In this document: one piece after another, positions 9,505 to 18,314 of the stretch | How positions within the stretch are numbered: the stretch's first letter is position 1 | Layout of the letters: the number at the start of each line of letters is the position of its first letter | Source of the DNA: Acaryochloris sp. CCMEE 5410 | Lineage (GTDB): Bacteria; Cyanobacteriota; Cyanobacteriia; Thermosynechococcales; Thermosynechococcaceae | DNA length: 64,000 nt | NCBI RefSeq assembly: GCF_000238775.2 | Contig: NZ_AFEJ02000002.1 | Location: 930,001 to 994,000, forward strand | Direction of reading: 5' to 3' | Translations under genes and position numbers: made by a program | The notes under the pieces: model-generated | Told to the model about the DNA's origin: nothing | Databases searched by the model: none | The model's input: the letters and a program-made list of their open reading frames with translations, nothing else

Positions 9505-10671
9505 TTACCCCTCCACTAAACGGGTATATAGCCCCACTAGGTTCACGTACTGGTACAGGGCTAAGGAAGAATAGCGGGCCACATCTTGTTGAGTTTCAGG
9601 AAAATATAAACCTAAGCCACATAACACTTCAGCCTCAGTGTGGGGCAGAGGGGGACCGAAAAGTTGTCCTCCAGTCTTATGGGACACTATCACCGAGGTT
9701 TTGAGAAAATCAGCAAATTCAACCAGTTCATCCTCACTTTGTTCACTGAATTCCGAGAGACGCTGGAGTAGCATGAGCGCATCACAGTGCAACTCACCGA
9801 AGTATGGATAAGTGGAAATATTTAATTGACTGAGTGAAGGTAGACGCCCCTTAAGAATGGGTTGGAGCAATTTTGAAAGTTGTTCAGGAATTTCCTCAAC
9901 AGCTTGATTATCCACCAAAGTCAGGGTGTGATACATATCAGCCCTTTCAGTATCCATGATGGTAAGGGCAGCTTCACGTCCATCTACTAATGTGTCAAGC
10001 TTTTTCAGCCAATCTTCATAGTAGTAATTTGGGGCACCCAAGGTAAGTTGTGAGGCAAGGGTGTATCGTGCACAGTCCTTGGCTTCATAAATCACTTCGA
10101 GGGTCGCTTTATTGCAATTTTGGAAATACAGTAACTCAACCTGGTCCTGCGTCGATGGGTTGAATTGACGGATAGCTTTTGTAAATTGGTCAACGCTCAT
10201 CCAGGTGCGCGTCTGACGATGATGGGTGTGATCATCTGGACTCAGTTCATTGATCTTGCCGCCATGACCCACAACAATGACAGCCCAATGCTCAGCTTCA
10301 AAGGTTTGATTGGCCCAATTCAAATACGCGACTAAAGCAGTGTGATCGCTACTGTCTTCTTCTAAAACCTCGATCTCAGTGACAGTACCCTTAATAATCT
10401 GACGACGACGCATTCGGGATTTTCCCCAATAGTCAGATTGCACGGCTATTGCAACGTCAGTGTTTTGGGTGCCAGAGATCAACATCTCAATGATGGGTTC
10501 CCCAAAATGTGACAGGTCGTTGTCATAAGGCATCCAATACAAAACAGCCCATTTATAGTGTGCATGGGCTGAAGCCAATTGGGCCGTTTGAGCAACGTTT
10601 AATTCACGGCTCACTATCCCAGGAAAGCAAGCTGAGCCCACCGCATACCGAATAAACTTCCTTCGTTTCAT
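9505..10671 (-). CDS. Clostripain-family (C11) cysteine peptidase, Tat-type signal
   Basis: The 388-residue product begins MKRRKFIRYAVGSA, a twin-arginine-like export signal. It contains the C11 catalytic dyad: His136 in VIVVGHGG and Cys186 in LYFQNCNKATLE, each ending a hydrophobic beta strand as expected for caspase-hemoglobinase-fold (clan CD) peptidases. Upstream strands WAVLYWMPYDNDLS and VAIAVQSD also match the clostripain pattern. It would act outside the cytoplasm, cleaving after basic residues if it behaves like clostripain; substrate is unknown. It is transcribed separately from map, whose stop lies 93 bp upstream. Confidence 0.85.
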   Translation of the reverse strand: MKRRKFIRYAVGSACFPGIVSRELNVAQTAQLASAHAHYKWAVLYWMPYDNDLSHFGEPIIEMLISGTQNTDVAIAVQSDYWGKSRMRRRQIIKGTVTEIEVLEEDSSDHTALVAYLNWANQTFEAEHWAVIVVGHGGKINELSPDDHTHHRQTRTWMSVDQFTKAIRQFNPSTQDQVELLYFQNCNKATLEVIYEAKDCARYTLASQLTLGAPNYYYEDWLKKLDTLVDGREAALTIMDTERADMYHTLTLVDNQAVEEIPEQLSKLLQPILKGRLPSLSQLNISTYPYFGELHCDALMLLQRLSEFSEQSEDELVEFADFLKTSVIVSHKTGGQLFGPPLPHTEAEVLCGLGLYFPETQQDVARYSSLALYQYVNLVGLYTRLVEG

Positions 10672-10764
10672 AAGGAAATTAAAGCATTTCAGAAATGCGA
10701 GTGGGACCGCACAATCATTCCTAGGCTAGGAGATTCTTTGAACCAGGCCTTTGAGGCCGTTGTT

Positions 10765-11592
10765 CTACACCAGATTGCGATCTGTCAGGATTTCATATCC
10801 AGTTTTAGTAACCAGAATGGTGTGCTCAAACTGAGCTGACAGCGCATTATCAACCGTCACTGCCGTCCAGCGATCTTTGAGAATCTTGGTCACCTTGGAA
10901 CCCGCATTGAGAATCGGCTCAATGGCTAACGTCATCCCAGAGCGAAGTTTGACATTGCGCATCTGGCGGGTGCGATAGTTAAACACCGAGGGTTCTTCGT
11001 GGAGATTACGACCGACCCCATGCCCCGTGAAGTCTTCTACCACTACAAAACCATTTCCTTCCACATGGTCTTGGATAGCTCCGGCAATATCCATGAGGTA
11101 ATTGCCTTCTTTCACCTGCTCAATACCCTTAAAGAGGGATTCTTCAGCTATTTTGATGAGTTTGGCCGCATCGGGAGTGACTTCTTCAACCGCAATGGTA
11201 ATACAGGAATCGCCATGAAAGCCTTCAAAATACGCGCCTGTATCAACTTTTAAGACATCCCCTGACTGAATCACTTTTTTGGGATTGGGAATCCCATGCA
11301 CCACTTCATGGTTAATGCTGGCGCAAATAGATGCCGGGAAACCGTGATATCCCTTAAAACTAGGGGTGGCGCCCATCTCCCGAATTCGCTTTTCAGCATG
11401 GGCATCCAAATCGGCAGTCGTCATGCCCGGCTCGACTAGTTCAGAAATCTCCTTCAGAACCGTGGCGACAATGCGGGACGCCTGTCGCATGATTTCAATC
11501 TCACGCTTGGACTTGATTTCAATCCCTCGACCTCGTTGCTTCGGTACAGAGGGCTGGGCAGGCTGTGCCAATAGATTAGAGAGAATGTTCAT
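10765..11592 (-). CDS. map: Methionine aminopeptidase, type I
   Basis: The 275-residue protein removes the initiator methionine from nascent chains in the cytoplasm. Metal ligands are visible in [14 protein letters not shown] (two Asp), the histidine of FTGHGVG, the glutamate of LAIEPIL and the glutamate of QFEHT. The substrate histidine lies in GYHGFPAS. The N-terminal extension of about 25 residues before [15 protein letters not shown] is short and lacks the SEC-C zinc motif seen in some forms. Cyanobacteria usually have several map paralogues, so this may not be the only copy. Confidence 0.93.
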   Translation of the reverse strand: MNILSNLLAQPAQPSVPKQRGRGIEIKSKREIEIMRQASRIVATVLKEISELVEPGMTTADLDAHAEKRIREMGATPSFKGYHGFPASICASINHEVVHGIPNPKKVIQSGDVLKVDTGAYFEGFHGDSCITIAVEEVTPDAAKLIKIAEESLFKGIEQVKEGNYLMDIAGAIQDHVEGNGFVVVEDFTGHGVGRNLHEEPSVFNYRTRQMRNVKLRSGMTLAIEPILNAGSKVTKILKDRWTAVTVDNALSAQFEHTILVTKTGYEILTDRNLV

Positions 11593-11814
11593 GCGTTTTT
11601 GAAGACAGGTTTGCTGAGGATGTAGACCAATCGACTGAACAATGCAGCAGCAAGCTACATGAATTGATCACCCTATCCATAAGGATAACGCCAAATTCTC
11701 CTTCATAGGCAGATAGCCACTGCCTTAAGAAGGATTTATCATACTGACCAACGCCTCCTCCCTATGTTGAGAATTGTGGTTGAACCTCTTCAGAGACCAC
11801 TAAAGCTCAAGCTT

Positions 11815-13365
11815 TTAATTTACACAACCAATATGCTGAAGCATTTCCAGTTGTTGTTGAGCAGGCACTAAAGCATGAGCGGCTAAGAATCCACTCGCTG
11901 CCACTGCAGGCATGCCAATCCCTGGAAACGTGGAATCGCCACAGCAAAGCAGACCCGGAATTTTCGTTTTGGGACCAGGAAACAGTCCGGTACCTGCACG
12001 AATCCCGGGTCCATAGGTCCCCCGATGGCGACGTAGAAATCGCTCATGGGTTAAGGGTGTGCCCACCAAGGACACCTCACAACGGGATCGAATATCGGGG
12101 ATAATCCGCTCCAAAGCCTGCCACATCACCTCTGCCCGCTGTTGCTTAAGCTGAGCATAGTCAGAACTGTTCCGATCCAACCCCTGCCAGAGATCATAGG
12201 GTTCATTGCCGGGGGTGTAAGCATGAATCACATGCTTATTCTCAGGAGCCAGTGAGGGATCCAGCAGGGATGGAATAGACACCAAAACTACATTCTGGGG
12301 GGCCGTCACCCCTTGTTGCCAATCATTCACCACAATGTAGTGACAGGCCAAATCTGAGGGCAGGTTTTGTCCGTCAATTCCCAAGTGCAAATGCATAAAG
12401 CTGGGGCAGTCCGGCAAGGTTTGTTTTTGCCGATGACGGCTATGGGAAGCGGGCAGTAAAGCAGCCGTATCCCAGAAAGAGGCATTTGAAATCACGGCCT
12501 GACGACATCGCAATTCCTCTCCGGTTCGTAATCGCACCCCAGCGGCTCGATGGTTCTCAATCAGGATCTCTTCGACATGGGAACTGAATCGGATCTGGCC
12601 GCCCTTTTTTGTCAGTCCTCGGAGCAGCGCCTCTGCGATCGCACCGCTGCCACCCATGGGATAATCCAACACCACATCCGGGCGATACCATTCCCCAAAC
12701 ATAAAGGCCATTTCCGCCGCAATAATCCCATCCGCTGGTAACCCCGCTAGTAAGAAGCTCATTAAATCCAGCCAGTTGAGCAGAAATTCATCCGTGACCT
12801 GTCCCTGAATCACCTGGTTAAACGGGCCGTTTAGTTGGGCTAATCGCGGAAATTTCTTCAGGAGTTTGGGGATAAACCGACCGACGGTTTGCAATACACC
12901 TAAGTCAAATCGAACTGCTGCAGCAGGAAGTGCGATAGCAGCTTCTTTCAACGGCTCCATTCGCTGCTGTAAGGTCCGCCATTCAGCAACGGCTGATTCT
13001 CCTCGCAGCTCCCGCACGACTTCACAAAACTGATCGGCCCCGACAGAAGTGAAGAAATTCCCCTCCGGTAAACAGCATCCCCAAGTATCGTAGGTGGCCC
13101 ATTCCAAATCCTCACCAATGGCATCGAGCACCTGGCGTAAGGGGTTCGGGGATGGACTAAAAGATAATCCTGAGAACAGAGACGGACCTGAATCAAAGGT
13201 ATAGCCCTGGCGTTGAAATCCATGGGCAGCTCCACCGGGTAGAGTATGACTTTCACACACTAAAACCTTAAGGCCATACTGGGCCAACAGCGCCCCACAG
13301 CTCAATCCACCAATGCCACTGCCGATAATGATTACATCTAAATTGTCGTCCTTCACCATCCACAA
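11815..13365 (-). CDS. FAD-dependent carotenoid isomerase/desaturase-like oxidoreductase (CrtISO/CrtI family)
   Basis: The 516-residue product has an N-terminal Rossmann FAD site (IIIGSGIGGLSCGALLA, 12-28) and the second flavin signature ESHTLPGGAAHGF. The C-terminal family motif GLLCCGDSTFPGIGMPAVAASG is also present. Length and motifs fit the CrtI/CrtISO/CrtO group, which isomerises or desaturates carotenoids at membranes. I cannot tell from sequence alone whether it is the cis-to-trans prolycopene isomerase or a paralogue acting on another polyene. An alternative start two codons downstream (MVKDDN) is possible. uppP is divergent 80 bp away. Confidence 0.8.
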   Translation of the reverse strand: MWMVKDDNLDVIIIGSGIGGLSCGALLAQYGLKVLVCESHTLPGGAAHGFQRQGYTFDSGPSLFSGLSFSPSPNPLRQVLDAIGEDLEWATYDTWGCCLPEGNFFTSVGADQFCEVVRELRGESAVAEWRTLQQRMEPLKEAAIALPAAAVRFDLGVLQTVGRFIPKLLKKFPRLAQLNGPFNQVIQGQVTDEFLLNWLDLMSFLLAGLPADGIIAAEMAFMFGEWYRPDVVLDYPMGGSGAIAEALLRGLTKKGGQIRFSSHVEEILIENHRAAGVRLRTGEELRCRQAVISNASFWDTAALLPASHSRHRQKQTLPDCPSFMHLHLGIDGQNLPSDLACHYIVVNDWQQGVTAPQNVVLVSIPSLLDPSLAPENKHVIHAYTPGNEPYDLWQGLDRNSSDYAQLKQQRAEVMWQALERIIPDIRSRCEVSLVGTPLTHERFLRRHRGTYGPGIRAGTGLFPGPKTKIPGLLCCGDSTFPGIGMPAVAASGFLAAHALVPAQQQLEMLQHIGCVN

Positions 13366-13445
13366 TTACCCCATACCTCGGTTATTAATGGTAAATTCGC
13401 CAAGGATATTAAAACAACGCGATTTCTCTTCTCCTCTACACGGCT

Positions 13446-14246
13446 ATGACCTTACTGCAAGCAATTATTTTGGGGATTGTACAGGGACTCACAGAGTTTC
13501 TGCCCGTCTCCAGCTCTGGGCATTTAGTGCTCGCCAGCTATTACTTAGGTTGGTGGGAGAAGCTGCCCCTCTATGTAGATATCGCCACCAATACAGGCAC
13601 CTTCTTAGCCGTTTTAGTTGCTCTCCGTAAAGATGTCTGGCAAGCTTTATCGGGTTTTTTTGCGGGCCTGACTTCGTCTGCGGCTCGACAGCAAGAGGGA
13701 TGGCGAATGGCGCTACTGGTGGTTTTAGGCTCCATCCCCACAGCCATGATTGGTTTAGGCTTAAAACCCATTTTTGAGGAACTCAATCAACCTCTCTATG
13801 TATCCTTTGCCTTAATCGTGACGGGACTGGTGTTATGGTTCACCCCCAAGTCCGGCCTTAAGCGCAATGCCATGTCCCTTAGCTGGCTGGATGCCACTAT
13901 AGGCGGCATTGCTCAAGGATGTGCTGTTATTCCAGGCATCTCCCGGTCTGGCAGCACTATTTCCACCATGCTCTGGCGCGGTGCGACCTCCGATTTAGCA
14001 CCCCGTTTTTCTTTTCTCATGTATTTAGTGGTGTCCTTTGGTGTAGCCATTTTGGGTATTGATGAAATGCGAGAAGAAGGACTACAACTCGCTCCCCTCT
14101 TAGGCATGATTATTGCCTCTTTCGTTACAGGCTACATCGCGTTGCTTTGGCTGTTTTCCGTCTTAAAAAAAGGACAGTTCAAATGGTTTGCCCCCTACCT
14201 CTGGCTCGTTGCAGCGATCACGCTGATGAAATTGGCCATAGGCTAA
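13446..14246 (+). CDS. uppP: Undecaprenyl-diphosphatase
   Basis: This 266-residue, multi-pass membrane protein recycles the cell-wall lipid carrier by dephosphorylating undecaprenyl diphosphate. Both family signatures are present: GLTEFLPVSSSGH (catalytic E17 and H26 region) and PGISRSGST in the second half. About seven to eight hydrophobic helices are visible. It converges with the Eis-like acetyltransferase (13-bp gap). Over-expression of this family confers bacitracin resistance, known from other bacteria. Confidence 0.95.
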   Translation: MTLLQAIILGIVQGLTEFLPVSSSGHLVLASYYLGWWEKLPLYVDIATNTGTFLAVLVALRKDVWQALSGFFAGLTSSAARQQEGWRMALLVVLGSIPTAMIGLGLKPIFEELNQPLYVSFALIVTGLVLWFTPKSGLKRNAMSLSWLDATIGGIAQGCAVIPGISRSGSTISTMLWRGATSDLAPRFSFLMYLVVSFGVAILGIDEMREEGLQLAPLLGMIIASFVTGYIALLWLFSVLKKGQFKWFAPYLWLVAAITLMKLAIG

Positions 14247-14259
14247 CCTCAGCCCACCT

Positions 14260-15450
14260 CTAGAAATGATCGCTCAGCCACGGTTGAGGACCACTAAAGA
14301 GTGTGGTTGCCAAAGCCAGAACCTCCCTCGAACCATCGACAGCCCCCAGTAACTTTAACTCCTGGGCCGTCAGCAGACTGGAATAGAGCGGCGCAAGACC
14401 GCGAATATTCAATTTCAAGTCTCCCCGCCCCCCGGTTCTCACCTGCCCCTGTCCTTGGGATACTTGCAATACAAACTGGCCTGAATTAGCAGGCACGAGC
14501 GGATCGTCTACTTGTAAATGCAGCTCTGCTTCCAGGGCAGGTGGGTAGCCCCGCAGGGTTAACGCCTTGGGTAAATCGACAATCCGCATCAACCAGCGTT
14601 CTGTTTTCTTTACCTGATAGGTTTGTTCCGCCAGAAAAAGCTGCAATGGATCGACTGGAGCCCCATACCACTGGATATCCTTGGCTAAGGACCGATGATC
14701 GGCGAAAAAGGTCCATAGCCGTTGTCCTGCGGCGGGAGTAATCCAGACCCAGTCGTAAATATTGATGTTGTAACACCCTGAATCCACCTGATGGGCAAAG
14801 ATCACATATCCCTCCGGGTGGGCCTGTTCCCCAATTAGGTAGGTATAGATAGGCGTATCATCCTCTATCATCTGTTCCCAAATCGCCGGGTGGCGATCCA
14901 GGTTACCGTTGGTTTGCTGGGCTCGCTGCTCATACAGCTCAATCAAGACAGCTAAATCACTGGGGTCCATCGCCGTGATCGGTAAACTCCGATCTTGAAT
15001 CGTCAAGGACTGGGTGGACAGCTCATAGAGGCAGTAAGTGCCCGCTTGTTCAAACCCCACGCTTCGATAGAGCTGTGAGGTGGACGCATACAAGGTTGCT
15101 AACGGAACGCCCTGCTGATGCAAGGTTTTCACGGTTTCAGCCATCAGGGACCGGGCGACCCCTGCCCCTCGATATTCTGGGGCGATGCCCACGCCAGCAA
15201 TACCATGCATGGGAATGCGCTGCCCGCCAAACCACTGGCCCATGGGATAAATCCCTAGGCCCCCTAATACGGTGTCACCATGGCAAATGACCCTTAAATT
15301 ATCTTGTCCCAGCTGCCGGGCAAAGGTTTGCCAATGCTCGGCAGACACATTAAAACACTGGGTTAACAATTGGCCCAAGGCCTGGACTTGTCGGGAGGTG
15401 GTGGGGATGCCAACCTCGTAGTGCTGATGGGAAATCTGGGACATTCTCAA
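14260..15450 (-). CDS. Eis-like GNAT N-acetyltransferase with SCP2-like C-terminus
   Basis: The 396-residue product has a GNAT acetyl-CoA motif GVGIAPEYRGAGVARSLM (about 87-104), followed by LYASTSQLYRSVGFEQAG. A second, degenerate GNAT-like middle region follows. The C-terminal part (about 295-390, TLRGYPPALEAELHLQVDD..GQGQVRTGGRGDLKLNI) resembles the SCP2 sterol-carrier fold of Eis proteins. Eis enzymes acetylate amines such as aminoglycosides or lysines; the native substrate here is unknown. The start is supported by length; MSQISHQ two codons later is an alternative. Confidence 0.85.
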   Translation of the reverse strand: MRMSQISHQHYEVGIPTTSRQVQALGQLLTQCFNVSAEHWQTFARQLGQDNLRVICHGDTVLGGLGIYPMGQWFGGQRIPMHGIAGVGIAPEYRGAGVARSLMAETVKTLHQQGVPLATLYASTSQLYRSVGFEQAGTYCLYELSTQSLTIQDRSLPITAMDPSDLAVLIELYEQRAQQTNGNLDRHPAIWEQMIEDDTPIYTYLIGEQAHPEGYVIFAHQVDSGCYNINIYDWVWITPAAGQRLWTFFADHRSLAKDIQWYGAPVDPLQLFLAEQTYQVKKTERWLMRIVDLPKALTLRGYPPALEAELHLQVDDPLVPANSGQFVLQVSQGQGQVRTGGRGDLKLNIRGLAPLYSSLLTAQELKLLGAVDGSREVLALATTLFSGPQPWLSDHF

Positions 15451-15542
15451 GCACCTCGTCTAGAATTACCCCTGTTCAGTCTCCAGAAGAGACCGCTCAA
15501 ATCGTTGTTGGTCAACAGATAGGCAAAAATTTTCAGCCCCCA

Positions 15543-15571
15543 GATGACATCTAGGGATATGTTGGTATACT
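15543..15571 (+). promoter_or_regulatory. Possible sigma-70-like promoter of tRNA-Leu
   Basis: A good -10 hexamer TATACT (15566-15571) lies 55 bp upstream of the tRNA. A weak -35 (GATGAC, 15543-15548) stands 17 bp before it. This is assigned by eye only. Confidence 0.35.
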
Positions 15572-15626
15572 AGATGAGCTTTTGTGCATTAGTCATCCTG
15601 ACTGGTGTCGAGGTGCTTCCCAGTCT

Positions 15627-15708
15627 GCGGATGTGGTGGAATTGGTAGACACGCACGCTTGAGGGGCGTGTGGCTTATGCCTTGCGAGTTCGATTCTCGC
15701 CATCCGCA
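15627..15708 (+). tRNA. tRNA-Leu (anticodon GAG)
   Basis: The acceptor arms GCGGATG (15627-15633) and CATCCGC (15701-15707) pair perfectly, and the discriminator base is A. The anticodon stem CACGC/GCGTG encloses the loop TTGAGGG, giving anticodon GAG (Leu, CUC/CUU). A long variable arm and the T-loop TTCGATT within GCGAG/CTCGC complete a class II tRNA. CCA is not encoded. There is no group I intron, which in cyanobacteria sits in tRNA-Leu(UAA) instead. Confidence 0.97.
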
Positions 15709-15741
15709 TAGCTATTCCTTATGAATATTGAGATTTTAGGT

Positions 15742-16173
15742 CTAGGGTTCGCTGGCTTCTGCTTGAGGGGCAAACAAAACGTTATCTGCATGACTTTGCG
15801 GGAAAAAGTTAACGCCGACGGCTGATGCAGCCAAATAAGCGGTACTCAGCACCACAGCAGACAGCAGGCTTCCCGCCAATCCCATGGATAGATAGCGACG
15901 CAGGCCTTGATCATGAACCTCTAGCTGGGCAATCCTCACTCGTTTATGAGTTCTCCGATCTTTCCCTAACAAAACAACAAAGTAATATTTGCGTCCCAAC
16001 AGCGAGAAGGACTTACGGACATCCAACTTCCGACTGGGTGGAGAAGAACTTGTTAAAGCCGTCATCAAAGCCTGACGCTGTGTGGCATCAAAGGACTCAG
16101 ACACCTCTAAGGGGAGCTTGTTCAGAAATCGCGCGAGAGTTTCTTCTTCCTTACTGTTATTGGTCGGAATCAT
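15742..16173 (-). CDS. Hypothetical single-pass membrane protein (143 aa)
   Basis: This protein has a soluble, charged N-terminal half with a strand-rich core KSFSLLGRKYYFVVLLGKDRRT. One predicted membrane helix (about residues 97-118, GLAGSLLSAVVLSTAYLAASAV) and a short C-terminal tail follow. I do not recognise a named family; the pattern suggests a lineage-specific cyanobacterial protein. It lies between tRNA-Leu and nadA, on the same strand as nadA and 86 bp after its stop, so read-through from nadA is possible. Confidence 0.65.
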   Translation of the reverse strand: MIPTNNSKEEETLARFLNKLPLEVSESFDATQRQALMTALTSSSPPSRKLDVRKSFSLLGRKYYFVVLLGKDRRTHKRVRIAQLEVHDQGLRRYLSMGLAGSLLSAVVLSTAYLAASAVGVNFFPQSHADNVLFAPQAEASEP

Positions 16174-16259
16174 CAGGAATTTCTCCCAAACTGTACTAGC
16201 AGAATACCGTGGTTATTCTGCCCAAAACAGCGTGATTTCACTTATATTTGTGGCGGGCA

Positions 16260-17225
16260 TCAAACACTCATCTCTAGCATGCGCTGAATGGGATGGAGGG
16301 CAGCTTGGCGAATGTCTTCCGGTATCGTGATTTCCGGTTTGCGATCGCGCATCGATACATACAGCTTCTCCAACGTGTTCAACCGCATGTAGGGGCATTC
16401 ATTACAGGCACAGTTCCCCGTCGGTGGAGCCGGAATAAATTGCTTGCCGGGGGCCTGCTTCTCCATCTGGTGCAAAATGCCCGATTCCGTCGCCACGATA
16501 AAGGTGTCTAGGGGACTGGTTTGCGTATATTTCAGGAGAGCTGTTGTCGAGCCAATAAAGCTGGCATGTCTCAAAATGGTAGCTTCGCATTCCGGGTGAG
16601 CAATCACCTCTGCTTGGGGATTTTTGGTTTTGAGTTCAATCAACCGCCGTTCAGAAAAGGTTTCATGAACGATACAGCTTCCTTGCCAGAGCACCAAGTC
16701 CCGCCCCGTTTCGGCCATCACGTAGCGACCCAGATTTTGATCAGGAGCAAAAATAATCGGTTGATCGACGGGGATTTGATTGACGATATGAACCGCGTTG
16801 GAGCTAGTGCAGATGATGTCGCTCATGGCCTTAATCTCAGCCGTACAGTTGATGTAGGAAATCACCAAGTGATCGGGGTGAGCAGCTTTGAAAGTGGCAA
16901 ATTGGTCAGGGGGACAACTATCTGCCAAAGAACAACCGGCGTCCACATCAGGCAGCAATACCAATTTATCTGGATTCAAAATTTTAGCCGTCTCCGCCAT
17001 GAAATGAACGCCAGCGAAAACAATGACTTCAGCATTGGTGTCAGCAGCTTGGCGAGAGAGGCCTAAAGAGTCCCCTAAGTAATCTGCGACATCTTGGATC
17101 TCGGGCTCTTGATAGTAGTGAGCCAAGACAATGGCATTCAGGTCTTTCTTTAGGTCATTAATCGCACCCACTAAATCATGGGGCGTTGACAAAACATCAT
17201 TTGGGCGAAGGGCGGTTGTAAACAC
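16260..17225 (-). CDS. nadA: Quinolinate synthase
   Basis: The 321-residue enzyme condenses iminoaspartate with dihydroxyacetone phosphate to quinolinate, the first committed compound of NAD synthesis. It contains the family signatures [21 protein letters not shown] (about 34-54), [10 protein letters not shown] (96-105), HPEC (C213) and the C-terminal cysteine cluster CACNECPYM (272-280). Together these supply the [4Fe-4S] cluster cysteines. Length is normal for the cyanobacterial form. No nadB or nadC is adjacent. Confidence 0.95.
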   Translation of the reverse strand: MFTTALRPNDVLSTPHDLVGAINDLKKDLNAIVLAHYYQEPEIQDVADYLGDSLGLSRQAADTNAEVIVFAGVHFMAETAKILNPDKLVLLPDVDAGCSLADSCPPDQFATFKAAHPDHLVISYINCTAEIKAMSDIICTSSNAVHIVNQIPVDQPIIFAPDQNLGRYVMAETGRDLVLWQGSCIVHETFSERRLIELKTKNPQAEVIAHPECEATILRHASFIGSTTALLKYTQTSPLDTFIVATESGILHQMEKQAPGKQFIPAPPTGNCACNECPYMRLNTLEKLYVSMRDRKPEITIPEDIRQAALHPIQRMLEMSV

Positions 17226-17858
17226 TGGTCAGCGTCTATTTTTTGACGAAGGTTAATAGTTGACAATTAGAATTATAGTTGAATTTACCAAAAATGCCTA
17301 ATCCAACCCTGCGAACCCTCTCTGCGAGGGATCCATCTCGGAGCTAAGAGGTCTGCCGTCTCCCACTAAATGATTCCGAAGATGAAGTGACATTCTAGAA
17401 AGACTAAGAACAATGAAGCAAAATATTCAAATATTAAATTAAGGTAAGGCTTATCCCTGGCAAGGGTTAAGGAAATTGGATCAGTGTTAGCCTATGTGCA
17501 GACAAATGATTACACAATTAAATATTTCTGGTATCGAGGCATCAGCTTTCACCAACATTTAGTTTGGTCTCGTTTATTCTTCCACCTGGAGATTCTTACA
17601 TTTAGTCACTTAGTTCTACTAAGGTGTGGTTTGAGGAAGATAAAGCTGATAGGGGGGAGAGAAGCTTATTGCTTCAATGTCAGTGTTATGGGCGTTTACT
17701 AGCTGAATTCTCTCACTAATTCGCTAGGAGCCTAGCGCTTATCTCTCATGCATTATCTCAGATAGATGATGTCCAGTATTCCTTTTGGGGGCTGGGTTAG
17801 ATGTGTGTTGACTTGAGCACGATTCCATTTGAGCTGTTTCAGCATCAAGACTTGAACC
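17226..17858. other. 633-bp intergenic region with two hairpins
   Basis: The region lies between divergent nadA and the SepF-like gene. It holds a stem-loop CCCTCTCTGCGAGGG at 17316-17330 and a near-perfect palindrome CGCTAGGAGCCTAGCG at 17722-17737, the latter 120 bp upstream of the SepF-like start. A 72-codon frame at 17484-17702 shows no recognisable similarity and I do not call it. The two promoters presumably lie at the ends. Confidence 0.4.
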
Positions 17859-18146
17859 ATGGACAATATCATTCCTCTATTTAGTACTTCACAGCCGGAG
17901 ATTAAGGTTGTGAAGCCCAGCTCCTTTGAAGAAGCCCAACAAGCAGTCGATCACCTTAAAAGTGGTTGTCTGGTAATGTGTAATGTTTCTGAACTCCCCT
18001 TTAAGCTAGCTCAGCGCATTATCGATTTTTTATCCGGTAGTATCGATATTCTCTCTGGAGATGTCGTGAAAGTGGGTAGTGGCGTTTTTCTCTACAGTTT
18101 GACGGAAATTGAAGTAGCGGGCTTCCAGGATCAGCGATCTGCTTAA
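17859..18146 (+). CDS. Short SepF-like (DUF552) protein
   Basis: The 95-residue product matches the core SepF domain: VVKPSSFEEAQQAVDHLKSGCLVMCNVSELP, then AQRIIDFLSGSIDILSGDVVKVGSGVFLYS. SepF polymerises and anchors FtsZ at the division site. Typical cyanobacterial SepF is about twice this length, with an N-terminal membrane-binding helix and linker. Here the core starts about residue 15 with no amphipathic helix, so this is probably a paralogue that cannot bind membrane by itself. Its partner and role are unknown. Confidence 0.8.
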   Translation: MDNIIPLFSTSQPEIKVVKPSSFEEAQQAVDHLKSGCLVMCNVSELPFKLAQRIIDFLSGSIDILSGDVVKVGSGVFLYSLTEIEVAGFQDQRSA

Positions 18147-18314
18147 ATTTCTAACTCTCTAACCATCCAAAATCATTGTGATTAGTGCTGCAGAAGCACG
18201 AACGACAGGGGCATTGACTCCTAGATTGAGCTTCCTCAGCCTGAGGGGGCGTAATTCTAGTCTAAGCTAGGCATAGGTCATTGCGGCCTGCCCCTTACTG
18301 CAGACTATATCCTC

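Noticed and set aside
17484-17702. 72-codon plus-strand open frame between nadA and the SepF-like gene
   Set aside because: No recognisable motif, odd aromatic-rich composition and no convincing ribosome-binding site; treated as chance frame.
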